47,637 nucleotides of DNA from Actinomadura meyerae. Lineage in GTDB: Bacteria; Actinomycetota; Actinomycetes; Streptosporangiales; Streptosporangiaceae. The notes under the pieces were generated by a model, which did not search any database, was not told the origin of the DNA, and saw nothing but the letters and a program-made list of their open reading frames with translations. The stretch spans positions 1-47,637 of the forward strand of contig NZ_FZOR01000054.1 in NCBI RefSeq assembly GCF_900188445.1, in the 5' to 3' direction. Below are positions 40,272 through 47,637 of the stretch, one piece after another (the stretch's first letter is position 1; the number at the start of each line of letters is the position of its first letter). A program made the translations under genes and the position numbers.

Positions 40272-41519
40272 ATGAAACGGCACCTCATGGGCGTCGTCGC
40301 GGCGGGCCTGACCGTCGCGCTCGGCGTCAGCGGATGCGGCAAGGGCAGCTCGTCGGGCGGAGACTCCGACGGCAAGACCATCAAGTTCGTCGCCGCGATC
40401 TACGACGACAACACCAAGCCCTACTGGGACGCACTGATCAAGGACTTCGAGGCCAAGAACTCGGGGTACAAGGTCAACCTGGAGATGGTCGACTGGACCC
40501 AGATGGACGCCAAGGTCAAGACCTACGTCCAGACCAAGCAGGTCCCCGACATCCTGAACTACAACGCGTTCTCCGACTTCGCCCGCGACGGCCTCATCTA
40601 CAAGGCGTCCGAGGTGCTGTCGCCCGCGACGCTCGGCGACTTCACGCCCACCTTCGTCGAGCAGGCCCAGTACAACGGCACCCAGTACGGCCTGCCGTTC
40701 ATCTCCAGCGCCCGCCTGCTCTTCTACAACAAGGACCTGTTCAAGAAGGCCGGCATCACCGACCCGCCCGCCACCTGGGACGAGGTGAAGGCCGGCGCGG
40801 AGAAGGTGAAGAAGGCCGGCGCGATCGGCTACGGGCTGCCGCTCGGCCCCGAGGAGTCGCAGGCCGAGTTCTACTCGTGGGCGATGAACAACGGCGGCGG
40901 CTGGGTCGACTCGTCCGGGAAATGGGCGATCGACCAGCAGGCCAACATCGACACCCTCGCCTTCCTCAAGGACCTCAACAAGTCCGGGCTGACCCAGCCG
41001 AACCCCGAGACCACCGACCGCAAGACGGTGTTCAACCAGTTCGCGCAGGGCAAGGTCGGCATGGCCATCGGCGGGCCGTTCACCAAGGCCGGATTCATCG
41101 ACCCGGTGAACAAGGACCTGAACTTCGGCGTCGCGCCGCTGCCGAGCAAGAGCGGCTCCGAGCACAACACGCTCGGCGTGATGGACGTCCTCGCCGCGTT
41201 CAAGAAGGACGACGGCAAGAACAAGGAGGCCATCAAGAAGTTCCTCGACTTCTTCTACCAGAAGGAGAACACCTCGAAGTTCCTCACCACCGAGGGCTTC
41301 CTCCCGGTGACGAAGTCGGCCGGTGACGCGCTCAGCGCCGACCCGTACATGAAGCAGTTCGTGGACGCGCTGCCCAGCTCCAAGTTCGCCCCCACGTCCA
41401 ACCCGGCGTGGTCGGCGGTCGCCGGCGCGGTGAAGCAGGACCTCGGCACCGCCGTCGCGAACGAGGACCCGAAGAAGGTCCTGGAGAAGATCCAGGAAAC
41501 CGCCGAGAAGGCCGGCTGA
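40272..41519 (+). CDS. Sugar ABC transporter substrate-binding lipoprotein
   Basis: 415 aa. Lipobox VSGC ends the signal peptide at Cys ~19-20 (VALGVSGC). The mature protein is a family-1 (CUT1) solute-binding protein: YWDALIKDFEAKN, DWTQMDAKVKTYVQTKQVPDIL, YGLPFISSARLLFYNKDLFKKAG, FAQGKVGMAIGGPF. It catches a sugar outside and hands it to the two permeases encoded next. The ATG was chosen for its signal peptide and upstream GAGG. The permease GTG follows the stop with no gap. Confidence 0.94.
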   Translation: MKRHLMGVVAAGLTVALGVSGCGKGSSSGGDSDGKTIKFVAAIYDDNTKPYWDALIKDFEAKNSGYKVNLEMVDWTQMDAKVKTYVQTKQVPDILNYNAFSDFARDGLIYKASEVLSPATLGDFTPTFVEQAQYNGTQYGLPFISSARLLFYNKDLFKKAGITDPPATWDEVKAGAEKVKKAGAIGYGLPLGPEESQAEFYSWAMNNGGGWVDSSGKWAIDQQANIDTLAFLKDLNKSGLTQPNPETTDRKTVFNQFAQGKVGMAIGGPFTKAGFIDPVNKDLNFGVAPLPSKSGSEHNTLGVMDVLAAFKKDDGKNKEAIKKFLDFFYQKENTSKFLTTEGFLPVTKSAGDALSADPYMKQFVDALPSSKFAPTSNPAWSAVAGAVKQDLGTAVANEDPKKVLEKIQETAEKAG

Positions 41520-42464
41520 GTGCAGGACGCCACGGCCAAGGAGCGGGGGGCCGTCACCTCCCCGGCCCCCCGCCCCTCCCTCCTCCGGCGGACCGGACGC
41601 GCGCTGACCCCGCTGCTGTGGCTCGGCCCGGCGCTCGTCCTCATCGCGGTCGTCGTGCTGTGGCCGGTGATCGAGATGGTCCGGACGTCGCTGCAGAAGA
41701 TCAGCTCGTCCGGCGTCACGCTCGGCTACCGGGGCGGCGGCAACTACACCGACCTGTTCGGCGAGGACGACCTGATCCCCGTCGTGCTGCGGACGCTGCT
41801 GTGGGTCGCCGGCGTCGTGGTCGTCACGATGGTGCTGTCCCTCGCGCTCGGCCAGCTGCTGAACGCCCGCTTCCCGGGCCGCCGCGTCGTCCGCTGGGCC
41901 GTCATCGTCCCGTGGGCGGCGTCGGTGCTGATGACGGCGCTGATTTGGAAGTGGATGCTGGACAACTACTCCGGCATCGTGAACCGCGTCCTGCTCGACC
42001 TGCACGTGATCGACGAGCCGGTGAACTGGCTGGCCCACCCGACCCAGGCGATGCTGTGGATGATGTGGGTCGCGGTGTTCGTGTCGCTGCCGTTCACGTC
42101 GTTCGTCATCCTCGCCGGGCTGCAGACCATCCCGTCGGACGTGTACGAGGCCGCCCGCGTCGACGGCGCCGGCCACCTCCGCACCTACTTCGGGATCACC
42201 CTCCCGCTGCTGCGCCCGGCCGTCCTCATCGCCTCGATCATCAACGTGATCAACGTCTTCAACAGCTTCCCGATCATCTGGGCGATGACCGGCGGCGGGC
42301 CCGGCCACAAGACCGACACCACCACCACGTTCATGTACAAACTCGCCTTCTACGACCAGAACGTCGGCGAGTCCGGCGCGATGGCGGTCGTCAACTTCGT
42401 CCTGATCCTGGTGATGGTGCTGCTGTACCTGCGGGCCGCCCGCTGGCGTGAGGAGATCCGATGA
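41520..42464 (+). CDS. Sugar ABC transporter permease (MalF-like)
   Basis: 314 aa, six membrane helices starting at PLLWLGPALVLIAVVVLWPVI. The EAA loop that contacts the ATPase is seen as VYEAARVDGAGHLRTYFGITLPLLRP. The GTG start directly follows the TGA of the binding-protein gene, so translation is coupled. The stop overlaps the next permease by 4 bases (ATGA). Confidence 0.93.
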   Translation: MQDATAKERGAVTSPAPRPSLLRRTGRALTPLLWLGPALVLIAVVVLWPVIEMVRTSLQKISSSGVTLGYRGGGNYTDLFGEDDLIPVVLRTLLWVAGVVVVTMVLSLALGQLLNARFPGRRVVRWAVIVPWAASVLMTALIWKWMLDNYSGIVNRVLLDLHVIDEPVNWLAHPTQAMLWMMWVAVFVSLPFTSFVILAGLQTIPSDVYEAARVDGAGHLRTYFGITLPLLRPAVLIASIINVINVFNSFPIIWAMTGGGPGHKTDTTTTFMYKLAFYDQNVGESGAMAVVNFVLILVMVLLYLRAARWREEIR

Positions 42465-43414
42465 CCGGCCGTGCCGCGGAGGAAGAGGGCGCTCTGCCCG
42501 AGGACCCCGCGCCCATGCGCAAGAGCAGTGCGCGCGAGGAGGGGGCCGAGGGGGCGTCGGGTGACGCGTCGGAGGGCGCGGCCGTCCGCGCCTCCCGCCG
42601 AACGCGAAAGGTCATCCTCGCGGGCGTCGGCTGGCTGGTGGCACTGGCCTTCCTGGTGCCGTACCTGCAGATGTTCTTCACCGCGCTCAAGCCCGAGCGC
42701 GAGCTGACGGAGTCCCCGGGCACCTACCTGCCCTCCCAGTGGACGTGGTCGAACTTCGTCGACGTCTGGTCGGCCGCCCCCGTCTGGACGTACCTGCGGG
42801 TCTCCCTCACCGTCGCGGCCGCCGCCACCCTGGTGACCCTCGCCTGCGCGCTGCCGGCCGCGTACTACACGGCCCGCAACCGCTTCCGGGGGCGCGGGGC
42901 GTTCCTGCTGCTCGTCCTGGTCACGCAGATGTTCGCGCCGACCGCGCTCGTCATCGGCATCTACCGGGAAATGGTCGCGCTGAACCTGACCGACACCCTG
43001 ATGTCGCTCATCCTGGTGAACGCGGCGTTCAACCTGCCGTTCTGCGTCTGGATCCTGCACGGCTACTTCTCCAGCATCCCGAAGGAGCTGGAAGAGGCAG
43101 CCTTCCTGGACGGCGCGGGCCGCATGGGCGCCCTCACCCGCGTCACCCTCCCCATTTCCATGCCGGGAGTGGTCACCGCCGTCGTCTACACGTTCATCGC
43201 GGCGTGGAACGAGTACATCGTCGCCCTGACCGTCACCGCGTCCCCGGACCGCCGCCCGCTGACGGTCGGAATCCCGTCCTTCGTCACCCAGTACCAGGCG
43301 CACTGGCAGTACCTTTTCGCCGCGTCCCTGATCGCGATCATCCCGGTCGTCATCCTGTTCATCTTCGTCGAGCGGTATCTGATCGGCGGCCTGACCGCGG
43401 GCTCCATCAAGTGA
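42461..43414 (+). CDS. Sugar ABC transporter permease (MalG-like)
   Basis: 317 aa. An unusual charged, Glu/Ala-rich N-terminal tail of ~45 residues precedes the first helix (VILAGVGWLVALAFLVPYLQ). The EAA loop is LEEAAFLDGAGRMGALTRVTLPISMP. The two permeases form the membrane channel. No ATPase gene follows; in actinomycetes CUT1 importers often share the ATPase MsiK encoded elsewhere, which I infer here. The stop overlaps the kinase GTG. Confidence 0.93.
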   Translation: MTGRAAEEEGALPEDPAPMRKSSAREEGAEGASGDASEGAAVRASRRTRKVILAGVGWLVALAFLVPYLQMFFTALKPERELTESPGTYLPSQWTWSNFVDVWSAAPVWTYLRVSLTVAAAATLVTLACALPAAYYTARNRFRGRGAFLLLVLVTQMFAPTALVIGIYREMVALNLTDTLMSLILVNAAFNLPFCVWILHGYFSSIPKELEEAAFLDGAGRMGALTRVTLPISMPGVVTAVVYTFIAAWNEYIVALTVTASPDRRPLTVGIPSFVTQYQAHWQYLFAASLIAIIPVVILFIFVERYLIGGLTAGSIK

Positions 43415-44307
43415 GCCTGATCGGCCTGGACGTGGGCGGCACCTCCATGAAGGCCGCCCTCACCCAGGACTCCGAAATCCTGCTCACCGAGTCATGGCCC
43501 ACCGACCGCGAGGACCCGGTGGGCGGCATTCTCGACTTCGCCGCCCACCTCGCGTCCCGCGCGACCGCACTGGGTTCCCCGGCGCAGGCCGCCGGAATAG
43601 CACTGCCCGGCATCGTGGACGAATCGACGGGCACGGCCGTCCGTTCCGCGAACCTCGGCTGGCGCGACGTCCCCATGCTCGAACTGGCGCGTGAACGGCT
43701 CGCCATTCCCGTCGCCATCGGCCACGACGTCCGGACGGGCGGCCTCGCCGAATCGGTGCTGGGCGCGGGACGCGACGCGGGCGACTTCGTCTTCATGGCC
43801 ATCGGCACCGGAATAGCCGCCGCCCTGATCCTGAACGGCACGCCCTACCCCGGCACCGTCGGCTGGAGCGGCGAGATAGGCCACGTGGTCGTCCGCCCGG
43901 ACGGCGCAGCCTGCGGGTGCGGCAACAGAGGATGCCTGGAGAGATACGCCTCGGCCGCCGCCATCTCCCGCCGCTACGGCGCCTCCGTCCCGGCGGAGGA
44001 AGTGATAGCCCGCGCCAGGCGGAACGACGAAAAGGCCGCCGAGGTCTGGTCGGAAGCACTCGACTGCCTCGCGGACGGCCTGGCGGCGACAACGCTCCTC
44101 TTGGACCCGTCCCTCATCGTCATCGGCGGCGGCCTGGCCAAAGCCGGGGAGTCGCTCCTGAACCCCTTGACCACCCGCTTGGCGGACCGCCTGACCTTCC
44201 GCGACGCGCCCCGCCTGACCCTTTCGGAGCTGGACGACCAGGCCGCGGTAAGGGGCGCGACGATCCTCGCCGCCCGTCTCCTGAAGCCGTCCCCGCCGAA
44301 GAAGTAA
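43411..44307 (+). CDS. ROK-family sugar kinase
   Basis: 298 aa. The ATP-binding start is LIGLDVGGTSMKAAL; VAIGHDVRTGGLAE holds the catalytic Asp; the ROK zinc motif is GHVVVRPDGAACGCGNRGCLERYAS (His and the CxCGxxGC Cys set complete). There is no DNA-binding domain, so it is a kinase and not a ROK repressor. It probably phosphorylates the sugar brought in by the ABC importer, for example glucose, an amino sugar or a derivative. The GTG overlaps the permease stop (GTGA), making a four-gene uptake-and-activation operon. Confidence 0.92.
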   Translation: MSLIGLDVGGTSMKAALTQDSEILLTESWPTDREDPVGGILDFAAHLASRATALGSPAQAAGIALPGIVDESTGTAVRSANLGWRDVPMLELARERLAIPVAIGHDVRTGGLAESVLGAGRDAGDFVFMAIGTGIAAALILNGTPYPGTVGWSGEIGHVVVRPDGAACGCGNRGCLERYASAAAISRRYGASVPAEEVIARARRNDEKAAEVWSEALDCLADGLAATTLLLDPSLIVIGGGLAKAGESLLNPLTTRLADRLTFRDAPRLTLSELDDQAAVRGATILAARLLKPSPPKK

Positions 44308-44330
44308 CGCACCCCCGCACAGAGCCACCG

Positions 44331-44370
44331 GCCGCCGGGCCGCCAGGCCGCCAGGCCGCCAGGCCGCCAG
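44331..44370. repeat. 8-bp tandem repeat GCCGCCAG
   Basis: Five copies of an 8-bp unit (first GCCGCCGG, then four GCCGCCAG) follow the kinase stop. Such short GC repeats are prone to slippage. No function is evident. Confidence 0.75.
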
Positions 44371-44436
44371 GCATCGAGCTATGCCGCGCCATCACTCACG
44401 TCCGTCGTAGGGCGGCGGCGTGGCTGCAAATCATGC

Positions 44437-44465
44437 TTGACACATATTTAGGTTCAACCTATGTT
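44437..44465 (+). promoter_or_regulatory. Promoter with internal palindromic operator
   Basis: TTGACA (44437-44442) and TATGTT (44460-44465) are exactly 17 bases apart in an AT-rich patch. The 13-bp palindrome TAGGTTCAACCTA (44449-44461) fills the spacer, so a bound protein would block RNA polymerase. The site recalls MarR-type operators. Transcription from here would begin near 44472, which supports the GTG at 44491 as the start of the next gene. Confidence 0.7.
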
Positions 44466-44490
44466 TCTCCTCGGCGGAGAGGAGACATGC

Positions 44491-45360
44491 GTGGACATCC
44501 AGTGCGGCGCCGCGGAGATCGAGGAGATCAGGCGGCGCCTGCGCCTTCTGGCGGACGGGCTACCGGAGCCGCCCGGAGACATCGACCTGGCGCCCGCACT
44601 CCCCCGGACCGGCGGGGTTCCGGGCCAGTGGGTGAACGCCTCGTCCCGGACGGCGGCTGAGGCGGGAGTAGCGCTCTACCTGCACGGCGGCGGCTTCGCG
44701 CACACCGATCCGAAAGCGGAACGAGCACTCGCGTACCGGTTGTCCAGGGCGATGGACCGTCCGGTGTTCGGCGTGGACTACCGGCTCGTCCCAGAACACC
44801 CGTACCCAGCGGCCTTGGACGACGTGACCGCCGTCTACGGGAGCCTGATCGACCAGGGTGTCCCCGCGTCCCGGATCACGTTGTTCGGCGAGTCGGCCGG
44901 CGGCACCCTCGTCCTGTCGGCCCTGCTCGCACTCAAGGAGATCGGCGTCCCGCTGCCCGCGACGGCGGTCGTGGTCTCGCCGCTCACCGACCTCACCCTG
45001 TCCAGCCCGTCGCTGACCGCGAACAACGGCCGAGACCTGATCAGCAAGGACGTGCTGGAGCACGTCCGCGCCGGATATCTGGCAGGAGCACAGCCCGACC
45101 AGCCGCCACAGTCGCCCCTGCACGGAGACCTGGCGGACCTCCCCGATCTGCTGGTGGTGGCGGGTTCGGCCGAAGTCCTCGTCGACGACGCCCGGCGGCT
45201 CGCCGCCGCGGCCGACGCGGCGGGCACGACCGTCGAACTCGACGTCTACGAGGGCCTGCCCCACGTCTTCCACCTGGCGCTGCTCACCGACGCACCGCCG
45301 CCCATCACGACCACGTTCCTCCGCCGCCTGGCGGACTGGACGGAAAGGAGGCGCGCGTGA
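44491..45360 (+). CDS. Alpha/beta hydrolase of the HSL (esterase) family
   Basis: 289 aa from the GTG at 44491 (GGAGAGGAG upstream); an ATG at 44461 lies inside the promoter and is rejected. The HSL hallmark HGGGF (YLHGGGFAH) forms the oxyanion hole, and the nucleophile Ser is in GESAGG (ITLFGESAGGTLV). VDYRLVPEHPYPAALDDV, LLVVAGSAEVLVDDA (acid) and LPHVFHL (His) complete the set. It likely hydrolyses small esters or lactones in the cytoplasm. Its stop overlaps the mca start (GTGA), which points to a joint detoxification role with the mycothiol pathway. Confidence 0.9.
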   Translation: MDIQCGAAEIEEIRRRLRLLADGLPEPPGDIDLAPALPRTGGVPGQWVNASSRTAAEAGVALYLHGGGFAHTDPKAERALAYRLSRAMDRPVFGVDYRLVPEHPYPAALDDVTAVYGSLIDQGVPASRITLFGESAGGTLVLSALLALKEIGVPLPATAVVVSPLTDLTLSSPSLTANNGRDLISKDVLEHVRAGYLAGAQPDQPPQSPLHGDLADLPDLLVVAGSAEVLVDDARRLAAAADAAGTTVELDVYEGLPHVFHLALLTDAPPPITTTFLRRLADWTERRRA

Positions 45361-46235
45361 ACATTCGCGTCATCCGAGCACAGCCATTGCGCCTGATGAG
45401 CGTCCACGCCCATCCCGACGACGAGTCGAACAAGGGCGCCGCGACGCTGGCCAAGTACGCCGCCGAGGGGGTGGACGTGCTGGTGGTGACCTGCACGGGC
45501 GGCGAACGCGGCGACGTGCTCAACCCCGCCATGGACAGGGCCGACGTGCGCGAGAACCTCCCCCGGATCCGCCGCGCCGAGATGGCCGCAGCCCGAGAGA
45601 TCCTCGGCGTCCGGCAGCGGTTCCTGGGCTTCGTCGACTCCGGACTACCCGCCGCCGGCGAGCCGCTGCCGGACGGCTGTTTCGCCGCCGTACCGCTGGA
45701 GGAGCCGACCGAAGCCCTCGTGGCGGTGATCCGCGAGTTCCGGCCGCACGTGGTGATCACCTATGACGAGACCGGCGGCTACCCGCACCCCGACCACATC
45801 AGAACGCACGAGGTGACCGTCGCGGCCTTCGAGGCGGCGGGCATCCCCGACAGGTTCCCCGGGACGGGACGGCCTTGGCAGCCGCTCAAGCTCTACTACC
45901 AGGGCGCCCTGTCGAAGGCATGGTTCCAGGCGTTGCACGACGGCATGACGGCACGCGGCATCCCGTCCGGTATGGAGGAGGTGTTGTCCGAGTTCGGCGA
46001 GGACACACCCGCGCCGGAGTTCACCACCAGGGTGCCCTGCGCGGAGTACTTCCCGGTGCGGGACCGGGCGCTGCTGGCACACGCCACGCAGGTCGCCCCC
46101 AACGCCGGATTCATGCTCCACGACCGCGATACAGAACGCGATGTGTGGCCTACTGAGGACTACCACCTGGCACGATCCCACGTGGAGGTGTCGCTGCCCG
46201 AGGACGACCTGTTCGCCGGAGTGGGACCGGCTTGA
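45357..46235 (+). CDS. mca: Mycothiol S-conjugate amidase
   Basis: 292 aa of the PIG-L/LmbE zinc hydrolase family. The zinc motif AHPDDE is at residues 18-23, followed by SNKGAATLAKY, which is the Mca (and not MshB) pattern; YPHPDHIRTHEVT holds the third metal ligand. Mca cleaves mycothiol conjugates of electrophiles or antibiotics into a mercapturic acid, which is exported, and GlcN-Ins, which is recycled. MshB deacetylase is the alternative, but length and motif favour Mca. The GTG overlaps the hydrolase stop, so both respond to the palindromic operator upstream. Confidence 0.88.
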   Translation: MNIRVIRAQPLRLMSVHAHPDDESNKGAATLAKYAAEGVDVLVVTCTGGERGDVLNPAMDRADVRENLPRIRRAEMAAAREILGVRQRFLGFVDSGLPAAGEPLPDGCFAAVPLEEPTEALVAVIREFRPHVVITYDETGGYPHPDHIRTHEVTVAAFEAAGIPDRFPGTGRPWQPLKLYYQGALSKAWFQALHDGMTARGIPSGMEEVLSEFGEDTPAPEFTTRVPCAEYFPVRDRALLAHATQVAPNAGFMLHDRDTERDVWPTEDYHLARSHVEVSLPEDDLFAGVGPA

Positions 46236-46273
46236 GAAGGCGATGCCGTCCGGATGCCCGCGCCGCGGTCCTT

Positions 46274-46389
46274 ATCAGGGTGTCTTCACGGCGCGTATCA
46301 GGGCGTCTTCACGGCGCGTATCAGGGGTTTCTTTACAGCGCGCATCAGGGGTTTCTTCACAGCGCGCATCAGGGTTTCTTCACGGCACG
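46274..46389 (-). repeat. Five copies of a gene's 3' end
   Basis: Units of 23, 23, 24, 24 and 22 bases begin at 46274, 46297, 46320, 46344 and 46368. Read on the minus strand, each is GCGCxGTGAAGAAACCCTGAT with small changes, that is the codons for Ala-Val-Lys-Lys-Pro and the stop of the lipoprotein gene. The first unit in that direction (46368-46389) is the real gene end; the other four extend behind the stop. Confidence 0.85.
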
Positions 46390-47076
46390 AAAGACGGGCC
46401 GGAGCTTCTCGCCGAGGGCACGGCCGTCCATCGGCTTCAAGATGATGGTGTCCTTCGCGTCCACGACGAAACTCGGGCAGTTGCCGTTGCGACTCTTGGT
46501 CCCAGGAACACTGACCGTGGTCACCTTCTTGCCGGTCCGCGCCTCCCGCACGATCACCTCGTAACGTGACTCATAGAACGGGAACGTCTTCGACTTCTTC
46601 ACGTTGTTGAAATAGCACTTCACCGTGCCGGCCCGGCGAGTCGGGTGGCCGCTGTAGATGCACGCGATGAGCTGCCAGGCGTCCGGAATCCGTTCCTGAG
46701 GCAGCTGCATGTCATCAGGCATCGTGGACAGATCCTTGCTGTCCATGGCGTGCTCCGGTGCGGCGGGGTCCATCTGAACCCTGATCGGGTGGACGTAGTG
46801 CGGCCCCGCCCCGGCATAAGGGTCACTCGACTTCCGCCACGGAGCAGGCTTCTTTCTCCGGCAGGCCGCTTCGTCGACATGCGCGTCGGGAGTCCACGCC
46901 CGCTTCGTGGGCCAACTCGGCGGCCCCGACGGCGGCCTCGACGGCGACGCCGCCCGCGTAGGTCGGCCTTCTGCTTCGTCACTGGAGCAAGCCGTCACCG
47001 TCCCCATGACCGCGCAGGTCACGGCCGTCGCGACACCCATCCCCTGAAGGCCGACCGAGCGAGGCGTCACTGCCAC
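46369..47076 (-). CDS. Putative lipoprotein of unknown function
   Basis: 235 aa from a GTG at 47076, chosen because it gives a standard signal peptide ending in the lipobox (GMGVATAVTCAVMGTVTACSS); AAAGGAAG lies ~15 bases upstream, somewhat far. ATG codons at 47121 or 47160 would lengthen the N-terminus. After a Pro/Ser-rich linker (SRPPSGPPSWPTKR) the folded part has several Cys (EAACRRKK, LIACIYSG, VKCYFNN, GNCPSFV) that may pair, and basic strands. I do not recognise the family. Its 3' end is duplicated in the array behind it. Confidence 0.65.
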   Translation of the reverse strand: MAVTPRSVGLQGMGVATAVTCAVMGTVTACSSDEAEGRPTRAASPSRPPSGPPSWPTKRAWTPDAHVDEAACRRKKPAPWRKSSDPYAGAGPHYVHPIRVQMDPAAPEHAMDSKDLSTMPDDMQLPQERIPDAWQLIACIYSGHPTRRAGTVKCYFNNVKKSKTFPFYESRYEVIVREARTGKKVTTVSVPGTKSRNGNCPSFVVDAKDTIILKPMDGRALGEKLRPVFRAVKKP

Positions 47077-47177
47077 TCTGAGATCACCATCTTCCTTTGC
47101 AAACTGCACCACCAGCGCCATCGTTCGCCGCATGGTCCATCGGATCGTACGCCATAGCATGATCGATGTTCGTGGAA

Positions 47178-47356
47178 TTGTGGTGGGGGCGGCGCTGCGT
47201 ACGGGGCCGCCCCTCCAAAGTCAAGGGCGCCTTCGGCGTCGCTTCGCGATGGGACTCCGTCCCACCCTTGACTTTGGAGCCTCTGCGGCCCCTGAGTGCA
47301 GCTTTCGTCGGGCAGGCTCCGCCTGCCCTCTGCCCGACGCGCCGCCCCCACCCCAA
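47178..47356. repeat. Multibranched inverted-repeat element with GNA triloops
   Basis: Nested perfect stems: P1 47182-47195/47339-47352 (14 bp, plus three more pairs outside after one mismatch), P2 47203-47210/47285-47292 (8 bp), P3 47213-47227/47265-47279 (15 bp). P3 closes on three hairpins that abut with no unpaired base: 47228-47238 (4 bp), 47239-47249 (4 bp), 47250-47264 (6 bp), giving a perfect four-way junction. A further hairpin is at 47310-47328 (8 bp), with an alternative 10-bp stem 47306-47315/47330-47339. All four loops are three bases long: TTC, TTC, TCC, TCC on plus, thus GAA, GAA, GGA, GGA on minus. No ORF is needed to explain it. Function unknown. Confidence 0.85.
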
Positions 47357-47359
47357 AAA

Positions 47360-47491
47360 GGAACCACACGGCAATCCGAATGCCCGAGATGAGGCATTTG
47401 CGAAACGCTCGACGATGATCACGAATTCCTTCAAAGAATCATGGTCGAATTCCAGTTCGAGAGCACGAAGCGGCATCCGGACGGATATCAT
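47360..47491 (-). pseudogene. Possible gene start cut off by the inverted-repeat element
   Basis: The minus-strand frame from ATG 47491 reads coding-like for ~45 residues (ALELEFDHDSLKEFVII, then ERFANASSRAFG) at moderate GC, then runs into the element and continues as Gly/Arg-rich nonsense to 47084. This could be a gene truncated by the element. There is no clear Shine-Dalgarno and I recognise no family, so chance remains possible. Confidence 0.25.
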
Positions 47492-47637
47492 GGATGCATG
47501 AGTCTGATTGCGGTCGACCCCGATGCCGCGTCCACCATGGAACAATGCCGTTAAATTAGCCTGACCGTCAGGGTGTTATCCACATATCCACAGGCGTCGC
47601 AGGTCCATGTGGAGTTCGTGAAAGCGATTGAAGCCTC
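47492..47637. other. Right edge; AT-richer with DnaA-box-like sites
   Basis: TTATCCACA at 47576-47584 is a perfect match to the DnaA box consensus, and ATATCCACA overlaps it at 47584-47592. Two boxes alone do not make an origin. A very short plus-strand frame starts at 47498 and stops at 47554. The next gene, if any, is outside the window. Confidence 0.3.

Noticed and set aside
44461..44490. ATG at 44461 as the esterase start
   Set aside because: It lies within the -10 region, upstream of the expected transcription start; the GTG at 44491 has a proper Shine-Dalgarno.
47498..47554. Eighteen-codon plus-strand frame (MSLIAVDPDAAS...) that resembles the start of a WXG-type protein
   Set aside because: It stops at 47552-47554 and has no Shine-Dalgarno. 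The frame is open again to the window end, but I cannot tell a pseudogene from chance.
47576..47592. Replication origin
   Set aside because: Only one perfect and one imperfect overlapping DnaA box, with no dnaA, dnaN or box cluster.

Overview
The window is high-GC actinomycete DNA. The gene set (two SAM methyltransferases of the DUF574 type, an XRE/DUF5753 regulator, a mycothiol-conjugate amidase, a c-di-AMP riboswitch in front of an NlpC/P60 hydrolase, and a hopanoid operon with fused and overlapping genes) fits a Thermomonosporaceae-like organism such as Actinomadura. This assignment rests on recalled family distributions, not on a search.

Left part (1-6.9 kb). The first 1.7 kb is AT-richer and looks foreign: a broken gene end, a strong terminator, an HNH nuclease gene, and the 3' end of a tRNA that has no 5' half, which is the usual scar of an element integrated into a tRNA gene. 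Next come two small overlapping genes, an XRE regulator coupled to a flavoprotein, a sugar-type NAD(P) oxidoreductase and a small conserved protein.

Envelope and signalling block (6.3-13.5 kb). It holds a secreted protein, a membrane-anchored HTH/lectin-like protein, a NarL-type histidine kinase and response regulator, a secreted GH16 glycosidase, a lipoprotein, and a riboswitch-controlled cell-wall hydrolase. TAGGGCCC-type palindromes precede both the secreted protein and the GH16 gene and may be the response regulator's sites.

Hopanoid operon (22.9-14.4 kb, minus strand). The order is hpnC, hpnD, hpnE, polyprenyl diphosphate synthase, shc, an hpnG-ispH fusion, hpnH. Most junctions are 4-base ATGA overlaps. 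The operon makes squalene from farnesyl diphosphate, cyclises it, and adds and trims the adenosyl side chain. The fusion ties IspH, the last step of the MEP pathway, to the nucleosidase.

Metabolic and regulatory middle (23-37.6 kb). It carries an XRE/DUF5753 regulator, a DUF574 methyltransferase, a PucR regulator divergent from two coupled SDR genes (the second lacks the catalytic Ser and Tyr), a branched-polyamine synthase homologue, an FAD monooxygenase, a secreted cutinase of the polyester (PET) hydrolase type, a second PucR-like regulator, and a large LuxR regulator of the LAL type.

Right part (37.6-47.6 kb). It carries two tandem SRPBCC paralogues, a sugar ABC importer without an ATPase followed by a ROK kinase, an alpha/beta hydrolase-mca operon behind a promoter with an internal palindromic operator, and a lipoprotein gene whose 3' end is repeated five times. 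Last is a ~179-nt multibranched inverted-repeat element whose four hairpin loops are all GNA triloops on the minus strand. This element is the least explained feature of the window.
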